Source: Lysobacterales bacterium (GTDB lineage: Bacteria > Pseudomonadota > Gammaproteobacteria > Xanthomonadales > Xanthomonadaceae). From it: a stretch of 64,000 bases of DNA. Position 1 is the first letter of the stretch. Each line of letters opens with the position of its first letter. Below, one piece after another: positions 25,437 through 32,886 of this stretch. The notes beneath the pieces are model-generated. The model made no database searches, was not told the DNA's origin, and was given only the letters and a program-made list of their open reading frames with translations. The DNA is taken from assembly GCA_016718605.1 (NCBI GenBank), contig JADKCY010000002.1, positions 1,426,001-1,490,000 of the forward strand, in the 5' to 3' direction. The translations under genes were made by a program, and so were the position numbers.

Positions 25437-26213
25437 ATGACGCCATTGATCGAAGGACTGTCCGCGCCCGCACACGTCGTGGTGACCGGCGCCAGCAGTG
25501 GCATCGGACTGGCGCTGGTGACGCAGTTGCTCGCCCATTCGCAAGTCGCGCAGGTCCATGCCATTGCGCGCCGTGCGGAACACTCTGCTGCCTTGCAGGC
25601 GCTGCGTAACGAACACGGTGATCGCTTGCTGTGCTGCGCGATGGACATCACCGATGCGCATTCCCGTCAGCTCGGCGTGGCGAGGATCACGCACCGCAGC
25701 GCGCAGCTGCACTGCCTGATCCATGCCGCTGGCGTGTTGCATGCGCCCGACATTCGTCCAGAGAAATCCATCAATCAGCTCAACGAACCCGCACTCGTGC
25801 AACTCCTGCAAGTCAACGCGATTGCGCCGATTCTGCTGACCCAGGCACTGTTGCCCGCGTTCCGACAGGCGCCTGCAGGTGTGATTGCCGCGATCTCGGC
25901 ACGGGTGGGTTCCATCAGTGACAACGCGCTCGGCGGTTGGTACAGCTATCGCGCCTCCAAGGCGGCGCAGAACCAACTGTTCCGCACGCTTTCGATCGAA
26001 GTCCGTCGTAGCCATCCCAATCTACGTGTGGTCAGCCTGCATCCAGGCACGGTTGATACACCGCTGGCGGCGCCATTCAAGGCCAATGTGGCCGCTGATC
26101 GGCTGTTCACTCCCGCCCTTTCAGCGACGCACCTGCTGCGGGTTATCGCAGGTTTGCACAACGAAGACAGCGGACAGTTCTTTGCGTGGGATGGACAGGC
26201 CATTCCCTGGTGA
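25437..26213 (+). CDS. short-chain dehydrogenase/reductase
   Basis: 258 residues with the classical SDR plan: the NAD(P) loop TGASSGIG at 17-24, HAAGV near 96-100, Asn 127 in LQVNAIAP, Ser 154 in AAISARVGS and the catalytic YRASK at 171-175. A small C-terminal part (SGQFFAWDGQAIPW) is typical of the C-factor-like subgroup. The substrate cannot be read from sequence. It follows the ABC fusion by 78 bases on the same strand, possibly co-transcribed; a short inverted repeat (GATGACCC / GGGTCATC, 25354-25379) overlaps the end of the ABC gene. Confidence 0.9.
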   Translation: MTPLIEGLSAPAHVVVTGASSGIGLALVTQLLAHSQVAQVHAIARRAEHSAALQALRNEHGDRLLCCAMDITDAHSRQLGVARITHRSAQLHCLIHAAGVLHAPDIRPEKSINQLNEPALVQLLQVNAIAPILLTQALLPAFRQAPAGVIAAISARVGSISDNALGGWYSYRASKAAQNQLFRTLSIEVRRSHPNLRVVSLHPGTVDTPLAAPFKANVAADRLFTPALSATHLLRVIAGLHNEDSGQFFAWDGQAIPW

Positions 26214-26220
26214 TGACCTG

Positions 26221-27252
26221 CTACCAGCGCGCTTCGAGATCCAGCAGGACACGCGCTGCATGCGCGCCGGCGTCGTCTCGACGTTCGCGGAATCCGGCGA
26301 ATCGCACGGACCACCGCTCGCTGATACCGTAGCCCAGCCACAGCATGCCGCCGCGAGTGAAGCTGTGGAACCACCACTCGTCGTCACTGACCGCGGCCAG
26401 TACCGCATCACGTTGCTGGCGCTGCTGGGCAATGCCGATTTCCCAAGTCTGAGGCTGACGCCGATCACCCCATTGCAACGCGATACGTGCCGCTTGGTTG
26501 TGATCCTGCGCGCCTTGATTGACGACCCAGTTGATGTGTAGCTGCATGGCCTGGCCCGCGACTTCGCCGTGCCCGATCCACTGCACGTCGTGCAGACGGT
26601 AGTTACTCAGCAAACGTGCGTTGAGCACACGATTGGTGCGCGCCAGTCCATTGGCAGGCAAGGCATCCAGATGATCGAAATACAACAGACTGAGCAGCAG
26701 ACTCATGCGCCACGGCGCACCATCGCGCCAGCGGTAGCCCATCTGCAATGCCGCCAGACGCGCCTCGCTGCCGATGCGCAGGCCCGGCTCGAAGACACCT
26801 GCGGTGACTTGCAGACCGTCAAAGTCCCGCACGCCCCAATGCAGATCCACACTCACGCCGGTGGGCCGCAAGTCCGGGTCCCACAGCAGCGGACTGAGCG
26901 ACATCGGCAACACGTCGCGGCCCAGCGTCCACGCATGGGCCTCACCCCAATGACCGCGGACGAAAGCACGATCCAGCTCGACCGCATCCGAGCGCTGGTT
27001 GTCCAGATTGACGCCGTTGTCGACATTGGCGTCGCTGCCGATGGCAAGCCGCAAGCCTGTAGCGTATTCGATCGATTCGCCCCACAGGCCCTCCCATTGC
27101 AAGCGTGCATTCGCTCGTTCGCGTTGCAACAGTGCGCGATTCGGCACATCGGTATGCTCGGCACGCAGGCGCAAATCGGCACTGAAGCCGGATTGCGCGG
27201 CGACAGGCAGCATCCACACACTCAGCAGCACGGCGAAAATTGCATGCCTCAT
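26221..27252 (-). CDS. putative outer-membrane porin
   Basis: 343 residues. A signal peptide (MRHAIFAVLLSVWMLPVAAQ) precedes repeated amphipathic beta strands: FSADLRLRAEHTDVPNR, RERANARLQWEGLWGE and IEYATGLRLAIGSD, with frequent arginines and aromatic girdles and a C-terminal strand AARVLLDLEARW ending in an aromatic residue. The pattern matches the Porin_5-like barrels; the cargo is unknown. The ATG at 27252 overlaps the stop of the kinase (ATGA), so the two are translated together. The frame is open to 27468, but only this start gives a signal peptide. Confidence 0.82.
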   Translation of the reverse strand: MRHAIFAVLLSVWMLPVAAQSGFSADLRLRAEHTDVPNRALLQRERANARLQWEGLWGESIEYATGLRLAIGSDANVDNGVNLDNQRSDAVELDRAFVRGHWGEAHAWTLGRDVLPMSLSPLLWDPDLRPTGVSVDLHWGVRDFDGLQVTAGVFEPGLRIGSEARLAALQMGYRWRDGAPWRMSLLLSLLYFDHLDALPANGLARTNRVLNARLLSNYRLHDVQWIGHGEVAGQAMQLHINWVVNQGAQDHNQAARIALQWGDRRQPQTWEIGIAQQRQQRDAVLAAVSDDEWWFHSFTRGGMLWLGYGISERWSVRFAGFRERRDDAGAHAARVLLDLEARW

Positions 27253-29936
27253 GCGCGCAATTCCGCGAGGTCTTCGAGCAAGGCATTGGCGCTGGCGTAA
27301 CGCTGCGTGCGCTGACGCTCCAGGCAGCGCAGCAGAACTTTCTCCAAGGCCGGTGGAATCTCTGGCCAAAGCTCCGATGGCAAGGTGGGCTCTTCCTGCA
27401 GATGGGCCAGCATCACTTCCGTGCTGTTGCCACGCCGGAACGGCAGACTGCCGCAGAACAACTCGCACAGCGTGACACCGACCGCGTATAGATCGGCACG
27501 CACGTCCACTTCCTCGCCCATCAATTGCTCAGGTGCGGCGTAGTCGGGTGTCCCCACGAACATGCCTTGCTGAGTCAAGCCCGAGGTCCGCACGGATTGT
27601 CGGGCGATCCCGAAGTCCATCAGTTTCAGATGTCCCTGCGGATCGATGATGAGGTTTTCCGGCTTGATGTCCCGATGCAGGACACCGACTGCATGCGCTG
27701 CGGCCAGGCCCGCGCAGAGTTGTCGCGCCAGACGCAGCGCTGCGGAATACGGCACCTTGTCCGGCTGCTGTAACAGATAGCGCAGGGTCATGCCACGCAC
27801 GTATTCCATCGAGATGAACGGGAGGCCTTCGGACTGGCCGAAGTCATAGGTTCGCAAGACATTGGGATGACTGATGCTGCGTGCCAGTTTCAGCTCGCTC
27901 TTGAAACGTTCCAGATGCTCGATGTCGAGCATCGCGTCGGGCCGCAAGGTTTTAAGCGCGACGACATCCTTCAACTCCCGATCACGAGCGCGATACACCA
28001 TTCCCATGCCACCGCTGCCAAGCACGGCGTCGATCTCGTAGCGCCGTGCGAACAGACTGCCGGGCTGCAGACGAGCGCTGCCGCCGCGCGTGAGTGCCAC
28101 GCTGTCGGCGGGAGTGACAACCGTGGCCTGCGAATCTGTCGGTCGGTCCTGTCGCGCGGGCAGCAGGGCGAGGGCGACACGTGCTTCTTCGCCGGTCGCC
28201 AACAGCGCATGAAAGCGCTTGCCGCTCAGGCTGCCGGTCGCCACCGATACCGCCTTGTCACCCAACACGCCGCGCGTCGCCGTCGCCGCCTCCGGTGACA
28301 ACAACACCACGCCCGGCGCACTGTCGACCAACAGTCTCTGGGCCATGGCCAAGGGCTTGCCCAACCATTGCGGATGCTGCGCATCGAGCGCTGCGCGAAA
28401 GACTTCACCTTGTGCAATGGCCATTGCCGGTTTGCTACCGAGGCGCGAGGTCGCGAGGGCCTGCACGCAACGCAAGGCATCCTTGAATTCAGCAAATCCC
28501 CACAGCCATTGACGACCCTGGGTACCCAACAACTCACCCGCATTGGACTCGCCTGCGGCACGCAGCAATTGCACGTGCTGTTCCAGCACGCCGAGATGCC
28601 GCTCGGTTTGTGCCAGTTCTGGCGTCGCTACGAACTGTGGCAGATCCAGCGCCAACAGGGTCCAGTCGCGGAATCGCTTGGGTTCGATACTCGGCACACT
28701 GCGTGTCTCCCGCACCGGCTCGGCCTGCAGGCGCTGCAGACTGCCGACGTAGCTTTCGACATCCCGACGCTCGCGCAAGTCGCTCAGAAGCAGATTGACC
28801 GCTTGCGATAAACGCCCGAGTTCATCGCGTCCTGTGTCGGGCAGACTCTGCTGATAGTTGCCTGCCGCTGCCAGTTCCGCCGCCTCGGCAGCGCGCAGCA
28901 CTGGCAACACCAGACGCCGCGACAACCACCATGCCAGCAACAAGGCCACCACGACTGCAATGCCGGTTGCAATCAAGATCTGCTCGCGCAAGCGCAAGAA
29001 GCCGGCTGCGGCCGCATCGGACGAACCGAGCGCCATCAGCACGGCGACCGGTTCGCCATCGGCCTGCCCGCGCATGGCTCGATTGCGGGTCAGGAATTGC
29101 TCGCCCTGCAGGGTCATCGGCAGGCTGGCGGCGGACGCGTCCAATGCGGCGAACACGGGCGCTTGCTCTGCCAGCGCTTGGGCTTGCGGCGCTGGCAACG
29201 AACTGGCTTGCAGTCGCAAGCCCTGCGGCTCGATGCGCCAGACGGCCGCATGCGCGCCGCTGGTCTCGTGTATTTGCGCGCAAAAGGCTGCATCGACCGG
29301 CATGGCGATCAACAGGAAACCGACCAGCAGATCACCTTTGGCAATCGGCGTGGCGGCGGCGTGATAGATCACGTCGGCTTCGCGCCAATAACCGATCGCC
29401 GGTTCAAGCGAATCGAACACGCTGCCGAGCAAAGGATCGTCGCGATAGGCATCGGCAAAGGCTTCGGTTTCGCCACTGTGCGCCACCAGGCTGCCTTCGG
29501 CGTCGAGCACCAGTGCCAATCCAAACCCGATGCTGTCGCGACGCTCCAGAATCAGGTCGCGAATCGACAGATTCTGTCCGCCAGCGTCCTCACCCGGTGT
29601 CGCGGCGATTTCGGCGCCGTCCAACGCGACAGCTTGCGTGTCGGCGTTGAGCGCGGCATCCAGATAGTTGATGACGGCAGCATCGGTCGCCATCGCCTGT
29701 GCCATCGACTGCAGGCGCTCTGCCGAGAGCTCTTCGTAGCGCGATTGCGCCGCAGCACTGTCCTGGATGGATTGCTCCACGGCTTGGGTGGCCAAACGGT
29801 CGCCAGTACGCCACACCAACCAAAGCACCGCACCCAGCGCCAGCACCACCAATCCGACCAGCACGACGAACACGCGCCAACGAAACGAACTACGCGCAGG
29901 CGCGCTCGGCAGTGGACGATCAGTAGGCATTGTCAT
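27249..29936 (-). CDS. transmembrane receptor Ser/Thr protein kinase with HAMP and cyclase-like module
   Basis: 895 residues. Order: cytoplasmic start, TM helix (about 20-44), a periplasmic sensor of about 280 residues resembling a Cache-type fold (IGFGLALVLDAEGSLVAHSG, IYHAAATPIAKGDLLVGFLL), a second TM (about 322-342), HAMP (about 343-395), then a region reminiscent of a nucleotide cyclase homology domain without obvious catalytic residues. The C-terminal kinase (633-895) has a complete set: GSGGMGMVY, VALK (Lys 662), HRDIKPEN (Asp 756), DFG (Asp 774), GTPDYAAPE. The kinase is thus likely active. Placing a kinase at the end of a chemoreceptor-like sensor is uncommon. It is coupled to cupredoxin upstream (overlap of 17 bases) and porin downstream. 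Confidence 0.93.
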   Translation of the reverse strand: MTMPTDRPLPSAPARSSFRWRVFVVLVGLVVLALGAVLWLVWRTGDRLATQAVEQSIQDSAAAQSRYEELSAERLQSMAQAMATDAAVINYLDAALNADTQAVALDGAEIAATPGEDAGGQNLSIRDLILERRDSIGFGLALVLDAEGSLVAHSGETEAFADAYRDDPLLGSVFDSLEPAIGYWREADVIYHAAATPIAKGDLLVGFLLIAMPVDAAFCAQIHETSGAHAAVWRIEPQGLRLQASSLPAPQAQALAEQAPVFAALDASAASLPMTLQGEQFLTRNRAMRGQADGEPVAVLMALGSSDAAAAGFLRLREQILIATGIAVVVALLLAWWLSRRLVLPVLRAAEAAELAAAGNYQQSLPDTGRDELGRLSQAVNLLLSDLRERRDVESYVGSLQRLQAEPVRETRSVPSIEPKRFRDWTLLALDLPQFVATPELAQTERHLGVLEQHVQLLRAAGESNAGELLGTQGRQWLWGFAEFKDALRCVQALATSRLGSKPAMAIAQGEVFRAALDAQHPQWLGKPLAMAQRLLVDSAPGVVLLSPEAATATRGVLGDKAVSVATGSLSGKRFHALLATGEEARVALALLPARQDRPTDSQATVVTPADSVALTRGGSARLQPGSLFARRYEIDAVLGSGGMGMVYRARDRELKDVVALKTLRPDAMLDIEHLERFKSELKLARSISHPNVLRTYDFGQSEGLPFISMEYVRGMTLRYLLQQPDKVPYSAALRLARQLCAGLAAAHAVGVLHRDIKPENLIIDPQGHLKLMDFGIARQSVRTSGLTQQGMFVGTPDYAAPEQLMGEEVDVRADLYAVGVTLCELFCGSLPFRRGNSTEVMLAHLQEEPTLPSELWPEIPPALEKVLLRCLERQRTQRYASANALLEDLAELRA

Positions 29937-30612
29937 GGCTCCGCGGATAGGGTTTGCCGAGCTTGTTGAGGTGCGCCGGGAGTCGACGTCGGGTCAACTC
30001 AAGAGTCACATCGATTGCCGCTTGCTGGGTACCGGCAATCGCCAACTTCCAAGCAGCCGAACGTTCATGCCAAGCGTGCAGCATGCCACCTTGTGCAGGC
30101 AAATCACGCAGAACAAAGCGCCCTTGCGCATCCGGACGCACAAAGTACGGCGTATCCAGCACCAGCACGTAGGCGCGCATGCTGTGGTGAACATTGCAGA
30201 AGACATTGACCAGACCCGGCTGCAGCAGAGTGACTGGCTCACCCTGCTCGCCCTGACCAAACAGCCCGACATCGAATACCGCGCCCGGCGTGCTGGAGAA
30301 GGCGTTGTGCAGAATCGGGTCCTGATTGGGAAACACCACGCGGGTGCCGCGCAGCACGGGCGTCACCCGCGGCGCGAATTGCTTGCGTGAAGTCACGATG
30401 CGCACCGGCTCGACGGGCGGACTCAGTGGCACGGGGTCGGTGGGTTGCAGATAGACCACCACCTGCTGCGCCTCGCTGGCCCGCAGCGCACGGCCCTGCG
30501 CGGTCACGCGCACCTGACCCTGCAGCTCCCAGGCCTGAAGCGGTGCGGTTGGCACGCTCAACACGAGCGACAACGCAACCCAGACCGGCATCCGCATGCG
30601 GCGTGCTGTCAT
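29920..30612 (-). CDS. secreted cupredoxin-like protein (methylamine-utilisation type)
   Basis: 230 residues from the ATG at 30612 (30597 is also possible). A signal peptide ends at LQAWE. The protein contains a cupredoxin-like core with possible type 1 copper ligands: His 102 in DPILHNAF, Cys 139 and His 142/143 in FCNVHHSM, and Met 145. The C-terminal part (FVLRDLPAQGGMLHAWHERS) resembles carboxypeptidase regulatory-like domains. Proteins of this kind are often named methylamine utilisation proteins, without evidence of that role. The open frame goes on to 31074 but lacks a signal there. It is first gene of the three-gene minus-strand cluster. Confidence 0.85.
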   Translation of the reverse strand: MTARRMRMPVWVALSLVLSVPTAPLQAWELQGQVRVTAQGRALRASEAQQVVVYLQPTDPVPLSPPVEPVRIVTSRKQFAPRVTPVLRGTRVVFPNQDPILHNAFSSTPGAVFDVGLFGQGEQGEPVTLLQPGLVNVFCNVHHSMRAYVLVLDTPYFVRPDAQGRFVLRDLPAQGGMLHAWHERSAAWKLAIAGTQQAAIDVTLELTRRRLPAHLNKLGKPYPRSHDNAY

Positions 30613-30810
30613 CTCCCTTCTCCCGAATGGCGGAACGCTGCAGGCTCCCGTGAAATGATCTGACAAGACCCTCCTTGGCCTGCGGCAACCCTGAGGTGGC
30701 CAGAGTTTGCCATGCGCAATGTCGTGGACTCGCGGCAGCGGCGCAATAGCGGGCAGCGCACCATACGTCTGCGTATTGACGCCCGCACACAAGCTCGCCA
30801 CCATCGCGTC

Positions 30811-31650
30811 ATGCAAACCCTGTCTCTTAGCGGCCACGCCGGACTGCGTCTGGCAGCCAGCGTCGGCGGTCCCGAGCACGCCATGCCAGTCATCCTGCTG
30901 CATGGCGGCGGGCAGACCCGGCATGCTTGGCGACACGCGGCGCGTGACCTGGTGCTGGCCGGACGACGGGTCATCAGCCTTGATCTGCGCGGACACGGCG
31001 ACAGCGCCTGGAGTGAAGACAGCGACTACAGCTTCGATGCCTTCGCGGGCGATGTGCGTGCCGTCATTGGGCACTGTCCTCAGCCACCTGCGCTGGTCGG
31101 GGCTTCACTCGGTGGACTCAGTGCGATGCTAGCCGCTGGCGAAGCGCCATTTCCTGAACTGCGTGCGCTGGTGCTGGTGGACGTGGTACCCAAACTGGAA
31201 CGTGAGGGCGTCATGCAAATCGTTCAGTTCATGCTGGCGCACAGCGATGGCTTTGGCACGCTCGACGAAGCCGCTGAAGCCGTGGCGGCGTATCTGCCCG
31301 GTCGCAAACGCGCTGGCTCCAGTGAGGGTTTGCGCAAGAACCTGCGTCTGCATCCCGATGGCCGTCTGCGCTGGCACTGGGACCCACGCTTCCTGCTGGG
31401 CGAGCGGGTGCCTGATCCTGAGCCTGCCTACGCGCGCCTCTGCGCAGCGGCCGCGCAGATTCACGTACCGACCCTGCTGGTGCGCGGCGGGCGCAGCGAT
31501 CTGGTCAGTGAGGATGGCGTACAGGATTTCCTGCAGCGCATCCCCAATGCCGAGTGCATTGATGTGCGCGAAGCCGGACACATGGTGGCCGGCGATGACA
31601 ACGATGCTTTCAATCGTGCGGTCGAGGACTTCCTCGCACGCCTTTTCTGA
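30811..31650 (+). CDS. alpha/beta hydrolase
   Basis: 279 residues. The oxyanion loop LLHGGGQTRHAW, a nucleophile elbow GASLGG (Ser 99) and the final EAGHMVAGDD with the catalytic His are seen. An acid residue is likely in RGGRSDLVSEDG. The fold is that of esterases, lactonases and C-C hydrolases; no substrate can be named. The ATG at 30811 gives MQTLSLSGHAGLRLAASVGG. It is divergent from the cupredoxin gene, and the next gene starts 20 bases after its stop, so the two probably form an operon. Confidence 0.9.
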   Translation: MQTLSLSGHAGLRLAASVGGPEHAMPVILLHGGGQTRHAWRHAARDLVLAGRRVISLDLRGHGDSAWSEDSDYSFDAFAGDVRAVIGHCPQPPALVGASLGGLSAMLAAGEAPFPELRALVLVDVVPKLEREGVMQIVQFMLAHSDGFGTLDEAAEAVAAYLPGRKRAGSSEGLRKNLRLHPDGRLRWHWDPRFLLGERVPDPEPAYARLCAAAAQIHVPTLLVRGGRSDLVSEDGVQDFLQRIPNAECIDVREAGHMVAGDDNDAFNRAVEDFLARLF

Positions 31651-31670
31651 TCCTTTTTCGGAGATTTTTC

Positions 31671-32645
31671 ATGGCCATTCCTGCCCTACTGCAAGGTCGT
31701 CTGCGTCTGCCACTGGTGGGCTCGCCGATGTTTCTGGTCTCGCGTCCCGAACTGGTCGCGGCGCAATGCAAGGCCGGTGTGATTGGCAGCTTTCCTTCGC
31801 TGAATGCGCGCCCTTTGGCGCAACTGGACGAATGGCTGCACCAACTCAAGGCGGATCTGAGCACGGCACAACAAGCCCAACCTGAGGCCCCGATTGCCCC
31901 CTTCGCGGTCAATCTGATCGTGCATGCCAGTAACAATCGACTGGCCGATGACATCAAGCTGGTGGTCGAACATCAGGTGCCGGTGATCATCACCAGCCTG
32001 TCGCCCCCGAAGGAAGTCGTACAGGCCGTGCACAGCTACGGTGGCGTGGTGTTCCACGACGTGATCAGTCGGCGTCACGCAGAAAAGGCCGCCGAACAGG
32101 GTGTCGATGGCTTGATCGCCGTCTGTGTCGGCGCGGGTGGCCATGCGGGCGCGCTCAGTCCGTTTGCGCTGCTGCGCGAGATTCGCGCGTTCTACACCGG
32201 CACCATTTTGCTCTCCGGCGCGATGGCCAGCGGTGCCGACGTGTTTGCCGCACAGGCGCTGGGCGCTGATCTTGCCTATCTCGGCACACGCTTCATCGCC
32301 ACCACGGAGGCGCATGCCGTGCCCGACTACAAGCAGATGCTGGTCGATTGCCGAGCCGAAGACATCGTCTACAGCTCACTTTTCACCGGCGTCAAAGGCA
32401 ACTACCTGAAACCAAGCATTGCCCGGGCAGGCATGGATCCCGACCACCTGCCCGAAGCGGACAAAACCAAGATGGATTTCGGCTCCGGTGGCAACACCGA
32501 CGCCAAAGCATGGAAAGACATCTGGGGCGCCGGTCAGGGTGTCGGCGGGATCCACGACATCCCCAGCGTGCAACAGTTGATCGAGCGCATGGTGGACGAA
32601 TACCAGGCGGCGGCGAAGCGGATGGAAGCCATTCGGTTCACGTAA
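31671..32645 (+). CDS. NAD(P)H-dependent flavin oxidoreductase, nitronate-monooxygenase-like
   Basis: 324 residues. A TIM-barrel FMN enzyme: LPLVGSPMFLVSRPELVAAQ at the N-terminus, a conserved segment VIITSLSPPKEVVQAVHSYG, the phosphate-binding AGGHAGALSPFALL and LLSGAMASGADVFAAQALGA with LGTRFIATTEA. The catalytic His of nitronate monooxygenases is in the GGHAG region. This branch often carries the TDAKAWKDIWGAGQGVG end seen here. A GGAG ribosome site is seven bases before the ATG. It probably acts with the upstream hydrolase in one small operon; the substrate is not evident. Confidence 0.9.
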   Translation: MAIPALLQGRLRLPLVGSPMFLVSRPELVAAQCKAGVIGSFPSLNARPLAQLDEWLHQLKADLSTAQQAQPEAPIAPFAVNLIVHASNNRLADDIKLVVEHQVPVIITSLSPPKEVVQAVHSYGGVVFHDVISRRHAEKAAEQGVDGLIAVCVGAGGHAGALSPFALLREIRAFYTGTILLSGAMASGADVFAAQALGADLAYLGTRFIATTEAHAVPDYKQMLVDCRAEDIVYSSLFTGVKGNYLKPSIARAGMDPDHLPEADKTKMDFGSGGNTDAKAWKDIWGAGQGVGGIHDIPSVQQLIERMVDEYQAAAKRMEAIRFT

Positions 32646-32886
32646 GAATCGGAACACTGCCAGCGCATTGGGTGCCGATCGGCGGCTCGAACGCCTCGCG
32701 GCGCTCGCAGATAAAATGCCTGCGCCGAAACACCGCTGAGAGCGTGCTTACCTTGCTGCGCTGACCGCGCAAGCACGACATCGTTGTCGCGCAAGCTTCC
32801 GGGGGTTCGGCGCCCAACCGACAATCGACCGTTTGCGCACATCTTGCCTCGCATGGATTGCCGCGCACTGACCTTACACTGCGCGC

